Below, piece by piece: positions 5,820 to 13,937 of a stretch of 15,972 bases of DNA; within the stretch, counting starts at the first letter, position 1, and each line of letters opens with the position of its first letter. A program made the translations under genes and the position numbers. The DNA lies in NCBI GenBank assembly GCA_934196125.1, contig CAKPVT010000037.1, positions 1-15,972 on the forward strand, written 5' to 3'. The notes below the pieces were generated by a model. It was not told where the DNA came from. It worked only from the letters and a program-made list of their open reading frames with translations, and ran no database searches. Origin of the DNA: an uncultured Streptococcus sp. (GTDB lineage Bacteria; Bacillota; Bacilli; Lactobacillales; Streptococcaceae).

Positions 5820-6767
5820 CGTATAACAGAATTATTAAATATAAAATATCCAATTTTTCAAGGAGGAATGGCATGGGTTGCTGATGGAGATCTAGCTGGT
5901 GCTGTTTCTAATGCTGGTGGTTTAGGTATTATCGGTGGTGGTAATGCCCCAAAAGAAGTTGTTAAAGCTAATATCGATAAAGTTAAAGAAATTACAGACA
6001 AACCTTTTGGTGTCAATATTATGCTTTTATCACCATTTGTTGATGATATTGTAGATTTGGTCATTGAAGAAGGTGTAAAAGTTGTCACAACAGGTGCTGG
6101 TAACCCTGGTAAATACATGGAACGTTTCCATGAAGCAGGTATTACAGTTATTCCAGTTGTTCCAAGTGTTGCTCTTGCAAAACGTATGGAAAAATTAGGT
6201 GCTGATGCGGTTATCGCAGAAGGTATGGAAGCTGGTGGACACATCGGTAAATTGACAACAATGACACTTGTTCGTCAAGTTGTGGATGCGGTAAATATTC
6301 CCGTTGTCGGTGCTGGTGGTGTTGGTGATGGACGTGGTGCTGCAGCGATCTTTATGCTTGGTGCGGAAGCTATTCAAGTTGGAACACGCTTTGCAGTTTC
6401 TAAAGAATCTAATGCACACCAAAACTTTAAAGATAAAATCTTGAAAGCAAAAGATATTGATACCGTTATTTCAGCGTCAGTTGTCGGACACCCAGTTCGT
6501 GCTGTCAAAAATAAATTAACAACATCATATGCACATGCTGAAAAAGATTTCCTAGCTGGACGTAAGACGGCGGAAGATATTGAAGCGCTTGGAGCAGGTG
6601 CTTTACGTAATGCGGTTGTTGACGGTGATGTTGTTACTGGTTCAGTTATGGCTGGTCAGATTGCAGGTCTTATTCGTAAAGAAGAAACTTGTGAAGAAAT
6701 CTTGAAAGACCTTTACTATGGTGCTCAAGAAGTCATCTTGGAAGAAGCTAAACGTTGGTCTGATTAG
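5811..6767 (+). CDS. fabK: Enoyl-ACP reductase II (FMN, NADH-dependent)
   Basis: Reduces trans-2-enoyl-ACP in the last step of each elongation cycle. FabK is an FMN TIM-barrel enzyme of the nitronate monooxygenase type, unrelated to FabI and not sensitive to triclosan. The 318 residues show the N-terminal FQGGMAWVADGDLAGAVS flavin/substrate loop (16-33), AEGMEAGGHIGK with His143, and the FMN-phosphate segment VVGAGGVGDGRG at 164-175. FabK and FabM compete for the C10 intermediate, so their ratio sets the unsaturated share. No fabI is present here. AAGAAGG directly before the ATG is a modest ribosome site. It is preceded by a strong FabT box. Confidence 0.95.
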   Translation: MKTRITELLNIKYPIFQGGMAWVADGDLAGAVSNAGGLGIIGGGNAPKEVVKANIDKVKEITDKPFGVNIMLLSPFVDDIVDLVIEEGVKVVTTGAGNPGKYMERFHEAGITVIPVVPSVALAKRMEKLGADAVIAEGMEAGGHIGKLTTMTLVRQVVDAVNIPVVGAGGVGDGRGAAAIFMLGAEAIQVGTRFAVSKESNAHQNFKDKILKAKDIDTVISASVVGHPVRAVKNKLTTSYAHAEKDFLAGRKTAEDIEALGAGALRNAVVDGDVVTGSVMAGQIAGLIRKEETCEEILKDLYYGAQEVILEEAKRWSD

Positions 6768-6769
6768 TG

Positions 6770-6800
6770 ATAAAGACTAAAAAACTTTAATATAAAATAA
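6770..6800 (+). repeat. Direct repeat after fabK, copy 2
   Basis: Begins two bases after the fabK stop and matches the fabK start region (5789-5819) at 25 of 31 positions. The following CCAATTTTC and AGGAGG also resemble bases 5849-5866 of fabK. The region is AT-rich, so part of this match could be chance. Confidence 0.55.
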
Positions 6801-6827
6801 ACCAATTTTCCCGCTTAGGAGGATTTA

Positions 6828-7748
6828 ATGACAAAAACAGCCTTTTTATTTGCCGGTCAAGGGGCTCAAAAACTTGGGATGGCAAGTGATTTATATGAGA
6901 AATATCCTATTGTTAGAGAAACTTTTGAACAAGCTAGCAGCATTCTCGGATATGGTATTCGTGAATTAATTGACAATGAGGAAGATAAACTCAACCAAAC
7001 TCGCTATACTCAACCAGCGATTTTGACAACTTCGGTTGCCATTTTCCGCTTGTTGCAAGAAAAGGAATATCATCCTGATATGGTGGCTGGTCTTTCTCTT
7101 GGTGAATATTCTGCTTTGGTGGCTTCAGGTGCTTTAAGTTTTGAAGATGCCGTTGCGCTTGTTGCTAAGCGTGGTGAATTTATGGAAACAGCGGCGCCAG
7201 CTAGTACTGGAAAAATGTTTGCTGTCATGAATACAGAGGCTTCATTGATTGAAGAAATTTGTCAAAAGGCTTCTAGCAAGGGAATTGTGACACCTGCTAA
7301 CTACAATACACCTGCACAAATCGTTATCGGTGGAGAAACAGAAGCCGTTAATTATGCCGTTGAGTTGCTAAAAGAAGCAGGCGTAAAACGTTTAATTCCT
7401 TTGAAAGTTTCAGGACCTTTCCATACTGTTTTACTACAATCTGCTAGTGAACGTTTGGCAGAGGTTCTTGATAAGGTGACATTTTCTGAATTTCAAGTTC
7501 CTTTAATTGGCAATACAGAAGCAAAAGTTATGGACCATGCTGATATTAAAGCTTTACTTGCTAGACAAGTTAAGGAGCCTGTTCGTTTTTATGATTCTAT
7601 CGAAACAATGCGTGAGCTTGGAATGACAGAAGTTATCGAAATTGGTCCTGGTAAAGTTTTGAGCGGATTTCTTCGTAAAATCGATAAGGCTATTCCAGTC
7701 TCAACGGTTGAAGATGAAGCTAGCTTAGAAGCTTTGCTAGAAAAATAG
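6828..7748 (+). CDS. fabD: Malonyl-CoA:ACP transacylase
   Basis: Moves malonate from malonyl-CoA, made by the carboxylase encoded downstream, to ACP. The 306 residues contain the nucleophile Ser90 in GLSLGEYSA, Arg115 (AKRGEFM) for the carboxylate, and His199 in GPFHT. The motif reads GLSLG where most bacteria have GHSLG; from memory this Leu is normal in streptococcal FabD, so I do not treat it as a defect. TTAGGAGG before the ATG is a strong ribosome site. fabG starts nine bases after the stop. Confidence 0.96.
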   Translation: MTKTAFLFAGQGAQKLGMASDLYEKYPIVRETFEQASSILGYGIRELIDNEEDKLNQTRYTQPAILTTSVAIFRLLQEKEYHPDMVAGLSLGEYSALVASGALSFEDAVALVAKRGEFMETAAPASTGKMFAVMNTEASLIEEICQKASSKGIVTPANYNTPAQIVIGGETEAVNYAVELLKEAGVKRLIPLKVSGPFHTVLLQSASERLAEVLDKVTFSEFQVPLIGNTEAKVMDHADIKALLARQVKEPVRFYDSIETMRELGMTEVIEIGPGKVLSGFLRKIDKAIPVSTVEDEASLEALLEK

Positions 7749-7757
7749 GAGAAAATC

Positions 7758-8492
7758 ATGGAAGTCAAAGATAAAAATGTTTTCGTAACGGGTTCAACTC
7801 GCGGAATTGGTTTAGCTATCGCACGTCAATTTGCTAGTCTTGGCGCTAATATTGTCCTTAATGGGCGTTCTGAAATTGCGCAAGATTTGATTGATAGTTT
7901 TAAAGACTATCACGTTAAAGTGATTGCTATTTCGGGTGATGTGTCAAATTTTGACGATGCTAAGCGTATGGTTGATGAAGCTATCAACAGGCTTGGTTCT
8001 GTTGATATTTTAGTTAATAACGCAGGTATTACCAACGATAAATTAATGCTAAAAATGTCAGAAGCTGATTTTGAGTCTGTGCTTAAAGTTAATTTGACTG
8101 GTGCGTTTAACATGACACAATCAGTCTTAAAACCGATGACACGTGCTCGTCAAGGTGCTATCATTAACCTATCAAGCGTTGTTGGTTTGACTGGCAATGT
8201 TGGACAAGCTAACTACGCTGCTTCAAAAGCTGGTTTGATTGGTTTTACGAAATCAGTTGCTCGTGAAGTAGCTGCGCGCGGTGTTCGTGTTAATGCTATT
8301 GCCCCTGGTTTTATTGAATCAGATATGACTGATGCGATTCCTGAAAAAATGCAAGAAGCGATTTTGGCAGAAATTCCAATGAAACGCATTGGTAAAGCTG
8401 AAGAAGTGGCTTCTGTTGCTAGTTTCTTAGCACAGCAAGATTACTTGACAGGTCAAGTGATTGCTATCGACGGTGGTATGACAATGCAATAA
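7758..8492 (+). CDS. fabG: 3-oxoacyl-ACP reductase (NADPH)
   Basis: Reduces beta-ketoacyl-ACP to the beta-hydroxy form. A classical short-chain dehydrogenase of 244 residues: cofactor motif TGSTRGIG (11-18), NNAG (87-90), Asn112 in KVNLTG, and the Ser140, Tyr153, Lys157 triad in NLSSVVG and YAASK. C-terminal VIAIDGGMTM is typical. Its ribosome site (AGGAG, 7747-7751) overlaps the fabD stop, so the two are translationally linked. All catalytic residues are intact. Confidence 0.96.
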   Translation: MEVKDKNVFVTGSTRGIGLAIARQFASLGANIVLNGRSEIAQDLIDSFKDYHVKVIAISGDVSNFDDAKRMVDEAINRLGSVDILVNNAGITNDKLMLKMSEADFESVLKVNLTGAFNMTQSVLKPMTRARQGAIINLSSVVGLTGNVGQANYAASKAGLIGFTKSVAREVAARGVRVNAIAPGFIESDMTDAIPEKMQEAILAEIPMKRIGKAEEVASVASFLAQQDYLTGQVIAIDGGMTMQ

Positions 8493-8554
8493 TCGATTGC
8501 TTTGTCTTGATGATTTTAATTAGAGTTGAAAATTTCTCTTAAAAGGAGACAAAA

Positions 8555-9787
8555 ATGACATTAAATAGAGTTGTAGTTACAGGCTACGGTTTAACATCCC
8601 CTATCGGAAATACACCAGAAGAGTTTTGGAATAATCTTCACGACGGTAAAATTGGTATTGGACCAATCACTAAATTTGATAGTTCTGAAATTCCTGTTCA
8701 CAATGCTGGTGAAATTCACGATTTTCCATTTGATAAATACTTTGTTCGCAAAGATAAAAATCGTATGGACCAATATTCACTTTATGCGATTTATGCGACT
8801 TTAGAAGCTCTTGAAAATGCAAAACTGGATATGGACACTATTGACCGTGACCGTACAGGTGTTATCGTGTCATCTGGTATTGGTGGTTTGCAAGAAATGC
8901 AAGAGCAAACTATTCGTATGCACGAAAAAGGAATCAAACGTATTCAACCAATGTTCATTCCGAAAGCTTTGTCAAATATGGCTGCAGGAAACATTGCTTT
9001 GCGTATTGGTGCTCGTGGTGTATGTAAATCAATCACAACAGCTTGTGCCTCATCTAATGATGCAATCGGTGAAGCTTTCCGTGAAATTAAATTCGGTTAT
9101 CATGATGTGATCTTAGCTGGTGGTGCTGAATCAACAATCAATGAAATCGGTATTGGAGGTTTCAACGCCTTGACTGCCCTTTCAACAACAGAAGACCCAG
9201 CTCGCTCTGCTATTCCATTTGATAAAGACCGTAACGGTTTTGTGATGAGCGAAGGTGCAGGTGTCCTTGTTCTTGAAAGCCTTGAACACGCTCAAAAACG
9301 TGGCGCAACAATCCTTGCTGAAGTTGTTGGTTATGGTAGCAACTGTGACGCTTATCACCAAACAACACCAACACCAGACGGTTCTGGTGCGGCTAAAGCG
9401 ATTAAATTGGCTATTAAAGAAGCAGGTATTTCTCCAGAAGATGTGGACTATGTCAATGCACACGGGACTTCTACACAAGCCAATGAAAAAGGCGAAAGCA
9501 AAGCCATCGTAACAGTTCTTGGTAAAGATGTTCCAGTTTCTTCAACAAAATCATTTACTGGTCACCTTCTTGGTGCTGCTGGTGCTGTTGAAGCTGTTGC
9601 TACTATCGAAGCACTTCGTCATAACTACATTCCAATGACAGCTGGTACACGTGAGTTGTCAGAAGATATTGAAGCCAATGTCGTTTATGGACAAGGTCAA
9701 GAAGCAGAGCTAGAATATGCTATTTCAAATACATTTGGCTTTGGTGGACACAATGCTGTTTTAGCATTTAAACGTTGGGAGGCGTAA
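8555..9787 (+). CDS. fabF: beta-ketoacyl-ACP synthase II
   Basis: The main elongating condensing enzyme, joining acyl-ACP with malonyl-ACP. The 410 residues carry the Cys-His-His triad: Cys164 in TTACASS, His303 in NAHGTST and His337 in GHLLGAAG. The glycine-rich FGFGGHN segment is at the C-terminus. As there is no fabB in the window, FabF probably elongates both saturated and unsaturated chains. AAAGGAG (8542-8548) is a good ribosome site. The TAA stop shares its last A with the accB ATG. Confidence 0.96.
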   Translation: MTLNRVVVTGYGLTSPIGNTPEEFWNNLHDGKIGIGPITKFDSSEIPVHNAGEIHDFPFDKYFVRKDKNRMDQYSLYAIYATLEALENAKLDMDTIDRDRTGVIVSSGIGGLQEMQEQTIRMHEKGIKRIQPMFIPKALSNMAAGNIALRIGARGVCKSITTACASSNDAIGEAFREIKFGYHDVILAGGAESTINEIGIGGFNALTALSTTEDPARSAIPFDKDRNGFVMSEGAGVLVLESLEHAQKRGATILAEVVGYGSNCDAYHQTTPTPDGSGAAKAIKLAIKEAGISPEDVDYVNAHGTSTQANEKGESKAIVTVLGKDVPVSSTKSFTGHLLGAAGAVEAVATIEALRHNYIPMTAGTRELSEDIEANVVYGQGQEAELEYAISNTFGFGGHNAVLAFKRWEA

Positions 9788-10275
9788 TGGTGGATATTTC
9801 AGAAGTAAAAGATTTGATGGCACAATTTGACCAATCAAGTTTACGTGAATTTTCATTTAAAATAGGTGAAGCTGAATTGACATTTAGTAAAAATGAATAC
9901 ACTTCACCAGTAGTACCACAACAAGCTAGTCAAGCTCCTGCTACGGCACCAGTTGAAGTAGCAGCAACTGCTCCTGTGGCCCCTGCGCAAGTAGCAAGCG
10001 ATTCTGAAGAAACAGTTGTTGATACTGATATTTTTGCTGAAGGTGATGAAGTAACAAGTCCTCTTGTGGGTGTGGCTTATCTTGCTCCAGCTCCTGATAA
10101 ACCAGCCTTTGTTTCAGTTGGAGATTCTGTTAAAAAAGGTCAAACATTGTTGATTATTGAGGCAATGAAAGTGATGAATGAAATTCCAGCTCCAAACGAT
10201 GGTATTGTCACAGAAATTATGGTAAATAACGAAGATATTGTTGAATTTGGACAAGGATTGGTACGTATTAAATGA
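9787..10275 (+). CDS. accB: Biotin carboxyl carrier protein of acetyl-CoA carboxylase
   Basis: Carries carboxybiotin from AccC to the AccD/AccA transferase. The 162 residues have an N-terminal segment (1-35), a flexible Pro/Ala/Val-rich linker (about 41-75) and a C-terminal biotinyl domain with the target Lys128 in EAMKVMNE. I start at the ATG at 9787, which overlaps the fabF stop by one base (TAATG) behind GGGAGG (9777-9782). A TTG four codons upstream lies in that ribosome site and is unlikely. Biotin ligase is not encoded here. It overlaps fabZ by four bases. Confidence 0.95.
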   Translation: MVDISEVKDLMAQFDQSSLREFSFKIGEAELTFSKNEYTSPVVPQQASQAPATAPVEVAATAPVAPAQVASDSEETVVDTDIFAEGDEVTSPLVGVAYLAPAPDKPAFVSVGDSVKKGQTLLIIEAMKVMNEIPAPNDGIVTEIMVNNEDIVEFGQGLVRIK

Positions 10276-10694
10276 TTGATATTAAACAAATTCGTGAAGC
10301 TTTGCCACACCGTTACCCGATGCTTTTGGTTGACCGTGTGCTTGAAGTGAGTGACGATGAAATTGTTGCAATTAAAAATGTGACAATCAATGAGCCGTTT
10401 TTCAATGGTCATTTTCCAGAATATCCAGTAATGCCAGGCGTTCTTATTATGGAGGCTCTTGCGCAAACTGCTGGTGTTTTGGAACTTTCAAAAGAAGAAA
10501 ATAAAGGGAAACTAGTTTTCTACGCTGGAATGGATAAAGTTCGCTTCAAGAAACAAGTTGTTCCAGGTGACCAATTGATGATGACAGCAAAATTTGTCAA
10601 ACGTCGTGGTACAATTGCTGTAGTTGAAGCAAAAGCAGAAGTTGACGGGAAATTAGCAGCTTCTGGTACATTGACATTTGCTATTGGCAGTTAA
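10272..10694 (+). CDS. fabZ: 3-hydroxyacyl-ACP dehydratase
   Basis: Dehydrates beta-hydroxyacyl-ACP to the trans-2-enoyl form used by FabK and, at C10, by FabM. A hot-dog-fold protein of 140 residues with LPHRYPMLLVDRV at 11-23, catalytic His47 in NGHFPEYPVMPG and Glu61 in LIMEALAQ. It lacks the isomerase ability of FabA, which explains the need for FabM. The ATG overlaps the accB stop (ATGA), so it is translationally coupled, and it sits between carboxylase genes as in other streptococci. Confidence 0.96.
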   Translation: MIDIKQIREALPHRYPMLLVDRVLEVSDDEIVAIKNVTINEPFFNGHFPEYPVMPGVLIMEALAQTAGVLELSKEENKGKLVFYAGMDKVRFKKQVVPGDQLMMTAKFVKRRGTIAVVEAKAEVDGKLAASGTLTFAIGS

Positions 10695-10704
10695 GAATAA
10701 TAGT

Positions 10705-10719
10705 AGTTTAACGTAAACT
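10705..10719 (+). promoter_or_regulatory. Palindrome before accC
   Basis: AGTTTA (10705-10710), ACG, TAAACT (10714-10719) is a perfect 6-base inverted repeat in the 95-base gap between fabZ and accC. It resembles a FabT box (AGTTTGA-N3-TCAAACT) with one base pair removed from each arm. Downstream is TTGACA (10738-10743), a perfect -35 hexamer, but no good -10 at the right distance. Function is uncertain. Confidence 0.3.
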
Positions 10720-10789
10720 GTGACAACATAAAGAATTTTGACAAGGGTTGCAAAGATGCAATTCCTGATAGGAGGATAAAAGCAGACGT

Positions 10790-12160
10790 ATGTTTAAAAA
10801 ATTATTAATTGCCAATCGTGGTGAGATTGCGGTGCGTATTATTCGTGCAGCGCGTGAATTGGGAATCAATACGGTAGCTGTCTATTCTGAAGCGGATAAA
10901 AATTCTTTGCATACAATTTTGGCTGATGAAGCAATCTGTATCGGTCCAGCTCGTTCAACCGATTCTTATCTTAATATGAATGCTGTCTTGTCAGCTGCTA
11001 TTGTGACAGGAGCGCAAGCCATTCACCCAGGTTTTGGTTTTTTAAGTGAAAATTCAAAATTTGCTACCATGTGTGAAGAAATGCACATCAAATTTATCGG
11101 TCCTAGTGCTGAAATCATGGATAAAATGGGTGATAAAATCAATGCTCGTGCTGAAATGATTGCTGCAAACGTACCTGTTATTCCTGGTTCTGACGGTGAG
11201 GTATTTACTGCAGAGGAAGCACTTGAAGTGGCTGATAGGCTTGGTTATCCTGTTATGCTAAAAGCTTCTGCTGGTGGCGGTGGTAAAGGAATTCGAAAAG
11301 TCGAATCTGCAGAAGAACTTGTACCTGCCTTTGAATCAGCTTCACAAGAAGCTTTGGCGGCTTTCGGTAACGGTGCCATGTACATCGAAAAAGTCATCTA
11401 TCCAGCTCGACACATCGAAGTTCAAATTTTAGGTGATTCTCATGACAATGTCGTTCATCTTGGTGAACGTGACTGCTCTCTTCAGCGTAATAACCAAAAA
11501 GTTTTAGAAGAAAGTCCATCAGTTGCCATTGGTAAAACCTTACGTGCTCAAATTGGCGATGCCGCTATTCGTGCCGCAAAAGCAGTTCGCTATGAAAATG
11601 CAGGTACGATTGAATTCTTGCTTGACGAGAAAACCTCAGAATTTTACTTTATGGAAATGAACACACGTGTTCAGGTAGAACACCCTGTCACTGAGTTTGT
11701 TACTGGTGTTGATATTGTTAAGGAACAAATTCGTATTGCAGCAGGTCAACCATTATCTGTGACACAAGATGATATTACAATCACAGGTCATGCGATTGAA
11801 TGTCGTATTAATGCTGAAAATCCGAAATTCAATTTTGCACCGAGCCCTGGTAAAATTACAGATTTGTATTTGCCAAGTGGTGGTGTTGGATTACGTGTCG
11901 ATTCAGCTGTTTACAATGGCTATAGTATTCCACCTTATTATGACAGTATGATTGCTAAAATTATTGTTCATGGTGAAAATCGATTTGATGCCCTGATGAA
12001 AATGCAGCGTGCCCTTTATGAGTTAGAAATTGAAGGTGTTACCACAAATGCAGAATTCCAAATGGATTTAATTTCAGATGAGCATGTCATCGCTGGAGAC
12101 TACGATACGTCATTCTTGATGGAGACTTTCTTGCCAAATTATAATAAAGAAAATGATTAG
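10790..12160 (+). CDS. accC: Biotin carboxylase subunit of acetyl-CoA carboxylase
   Basis: Carboxylates the biotin of AccB with bicarbonate and ATP. The 456 residues show the N-terminal domain signature LIANRGEIAVRI (6-17), the ATP-grasp glycine loop SAGGGGKGIRK (160-170), the Lys237 region QKVLEESPS, and the active-site block EMNTRVQVEHPVTE (289-302). Length is normal. GGAGG at 10771-10775 is about 14 bases from the ATG, somewhat far. The 95-base gap before it is the largest between fabK and accA, so an internal promoter or processing site is possible. accD follows after eight bases. Confidence 0.96.
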   Translation: MFKKLLIANRGEIAVRIIRAARELGINTVAVYSEADKNSLHTILADEAICIGPARSTDSYLNMNAVLSAAIVTGAQAIHPGFGFLSENSKFATMCEEMHIKFIGPSAEIMDKMGDKINARAEMIAANVPVIPGSDGEVFTAEEALEVADRLGYPVMLKASAGGGGKGIRKVESAEELVPAFESASQEALAAFGNGAMYIEKVIYPARHIEVQILGDSHDNVVHLGERDCSLQRNNQKVLEESPSVAIGKTLRAQIGDAAIRAAKAVRYENAGTIEFLLDEKTSEFYFMEMNTRVQVEHPVTEFVTGVDIVKEQIRIAAGQPLSVTQDDITITGHAIECRINAENPKFNFAPSPGKITDLYLPSGGVGLRVDSAVYNGYSIPPYYDSMIAKIIVHGENRFDALMKMQRALYELEIEGVTTNAEFQMDLISDEHVIAGDYDTSFLMETFLPNYNKEND

Positions 12161-12168
12161 GAGATTTC

Positions 12169-13035
12169 ATGGCTTTATTTAGTAAAAAAGATAAATACAT
12201 TCGAATTACTCCCAATAACTCCCTAAGCCAATCAGCGCCTCGTGAAGTCCCAGAGGTACCTGATGAATTGTTTGCAAAGTGCCCAGCTTGTAAGCATATG
12301 ATTTATCAAAAGGATTTAGGAGTGGCAAAAATTTGTCCAGCTTGTTCTTATAATTTCCGAATATCTGCCAAAGAGCGCTTAGCTATTACCGTAGATGAAG
12401 GAAGTTTTGAGGAACTCTTTACTGGGTTACAAACGCAAGACCCTCTTAAATTCTCGGGTTACCAAGAAAAAATAGCTACAATGCGAGAAAAAACTGGACT
12501 TGATGAAGCTGTTTTGACTGGTAAGGCTTTGATAAAAGGTCAAAAAGTGGCGCTTGCCATTATGGATTCAAACTTTATCATGGCATCAATGGGGACAGTT
12601 GTTGGTGAAAAAATAACACGCTTATTCGAATTAGCAATTGAAGAAAAGCTACCTGTTGTCATTTTCACAGCATCAGGTGGTGCTCGTATGCAAGAAGGTA
12701 TTATGAGCTTGATGCAAATGGCAAAAATTTCAGCTGCTGTTAAGCGTCATTCTGAAGCTGGTCTGTTTTATTTAACGATTTTGACCGACCCTACAACGGG
12801 TGGTGTGACAGCAAGTTTTGCTATGGAAGGTGATATTATTATTGCTGAGCCACAAGCTTTAGTCGGTTTTGCTGGTCGTCGTGTTATTGAGACAACGGTG
12901 CGCGAAAACTTACCTGAAGATTTCCAAAGAGCAGAGTTTCTTTTGGAACATGGTTTTGTGGATGCCATTGTCAAACGTACGGAAATGCCAGATGTTATTG
13001 CTAAATTAGCTGCGTTTCATGGAGGTGCTAAATGA
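12169..13035 (+). CDS. accD: Acetyl-CoA carboxylase carboxyltransferase subunit beta
   Basis: With AccA it transfers the carboxyl group from biotin to acetyl-CoA, giving malonyl-CoA. The 288 residues have the N-terminal zinc ribbon with Cys38, Cys41, Cys56 and Cys59 (CPAC and CPAC), then the crotonase-fold transferase domain with ASGGARMQEG and DPTTGGVTASFA. AGGAGA across the accC stop is its ribosome site. The last four bases overlap accA (ATGA), as expected for subunits made in equal amounts. Confidence 0.96.
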   Translation: MALFSKKDKYIRITPNNSLSQSAPREVPEVPDELFAKCPACKHMIYQKDLGVAKICPACSYNFRISAKERLAITVDEGSFEELFTGLQTQDPLKFSGYQEKIATMREKTGLDEAVLTGKALIKGQKVALAIMDSNFIMASMGTVVGEKITRLFELAIEEKLPVVIFTASGGARMQEGIMSLMQMAKISAAVKRHSEAGLFYLTILTDPTTGGVTASFAMEGDIIIAEPQALVGFAGRRVIETTVRENLPEDFQRAEFLLEHGFVDAIVKRTEMPDVIAKLAAFHGGAK

Positions 13036-13805
13036 GTAGCAATGTATCAAGGATATTGAAAGAAGCGCGTGATCAAGGACGTTTGACAACCTTGGAATAC
13101 GCTGAACTCATTTTTGATGATTTCATGGAACTTCATGGCGATCGTCATTTTGCTGATGATGGTGCCGTTGTTGGAGGTATTGCTCGCCTTGATGGTCGTC
13201 CTGTGACAGTCATTGGTATTCAAAAAGGAAAAAATTTACAAGAAAATCTCAAACGCAACTTTGGTCAACCAAATCCAGAAGGTTACCGTAAAGCTCTTCG
13301 ATTGATGAAGCAAGCTGAAAAATTCGGTCGTCCTGTCGTTACGTTTATCAATACAGCTGGAGCTTATCCTGGTGTTGGGGCTGAGGAACGTGGGCAAGGA
13401 GAAGCTATTGCACGTAATCTGCTTGAAATGAGTGACCTTAAAGTGCCGATTATTGCTATTATTATTGGTGAAGGTGGTTCTGGGGGTGCTCTTGCACTTG
13501 CTGTGGCTGATAGAGTATGGATGCTTGAACATAGTATGTATGCTATTTTGAGTCCAGAAGGTTTTGCGTCAATCCTTTGGAAAGATGGTTCACGAGCAAC
13601 TGAGGCTGCTGAATTGATGAAAATTACTGCTGGAGAACTTTACAACATGGATGTTATTGATAAAGTTATTCCAGAGCACGGTTATTTTTCAAGTGAAATC
13701 GTTGAAATGATTAAAACAAATCTAATCACTGAATTAGATGAGCTTAGTCAACTATCATTGGAACAACTCCTTGAAAGTCGTTATCAACGTTTTAGAAAAT
13801 ATTAA
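13032..13805 (+). CDS. accA: Acetyl-CoA carboxylase carboxyltransferase subunit alpha
   Basis: Partner of AccD in the carboxyltransferase. The 257 residues include FINTAGAYPGVGAEERGQGE (105-124), the GEGGSGGALA oxyanion segment (146-155) and SPEGFASILW. It is shorter at the N-terminus than the roughly 319-residue E. coli protein, as is usual in streptococci. GGAGG at 13021-13025, inside accD, is the ribosome site. It is the last gene of the fatty-acid cluster and ends two bases before a large terminator. Confidence 0.96.
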   Translation: MSSNVSRILKEARDQGRLTTLEYAELIFDDFMELHGDRHFADDGAVVGGIARLDGRPVTVIGIQKGKNLQENLKRNFGQPNPEGYRKALRLMKQAEKFGRPVVTFINTAGAYPGVGAEERGQGEAIARNLLEMSDLKVPIIAIIIGEGGSGGALALAVADRVWMLEHSMYAILSPEGFASILWKDGSRATEAAELMKITAGELYNMDVIDKVIPEHGYFSSEIVEMIKTNLITELDELSQLSLEQLLESRYQRFRKY

Positions 13806-13875
13806 AAAATCCCGCTTGTGCTAGCCTCAAATCCTGAAAAATTTCTTGGTTTGAGGATGGTTCAAGGGGATTTTT
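13805..13875 (+). terminator. Terminator of the fatty-acid operon
   Basis: A long two-tier hairpin. The outer arms (AAAAATCCCGCTTG, 13805-13818, with CAAGGGGATTTTT, 13863-13875) pair with one bulged G. The inner arms CCTCAAA (13825-13831) and TTTGAGG (13850-13856) pair perfectly. The right arm supplies the U-tract. The A-run on the left could also give a U-tract for minus-strand transcripts. Confidence 0.85.
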
Positions 13876-13897
13876 ATTGTATTCTGGTTTCTTTAGT

Positions 13898-13929
13898 AAA
13901 AAACACCTGCTAGTCAGTTGGCTAGCAGG
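13898..13929 (-). terminator. Terminator of serS
   Basis: An 8-bp stem (CCTGCTAG at 13906-13913 with CTAGCAGG at 13922-13929) with an 8-base loop lies nine bases after the serS stop. On the minus strand it leads into GTGTTTTTTAC, a good U-tract (13898-13903). Confidence 0.88.
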
Positions 13930-13937
13930 ATAATTTA

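Noticed and set aside
7187..7260. FabD with GLSLG instead of GHSLG as a possibly altered active site
   Set aside because: The nucleophile Ser90, Arg115 and His199 are all present, and the Leu is usual in streptococcal FabD as I recall it; the motif itself lies near residues 88-92.
8510..8548. Possible hairpin covering the fabF ribosome site
   Set aside because: The best pairing (AGAG/CTCT with a 3-base bulge and A/T pairs beyond) is weak and AT-only in its outer part, so I do not support it as a regulatory structure.
9775..9786. An earlier TTG start for accB
   Set aside because: It falls within the Shine-Dalgarno sequence that serves the ATG at 9787.
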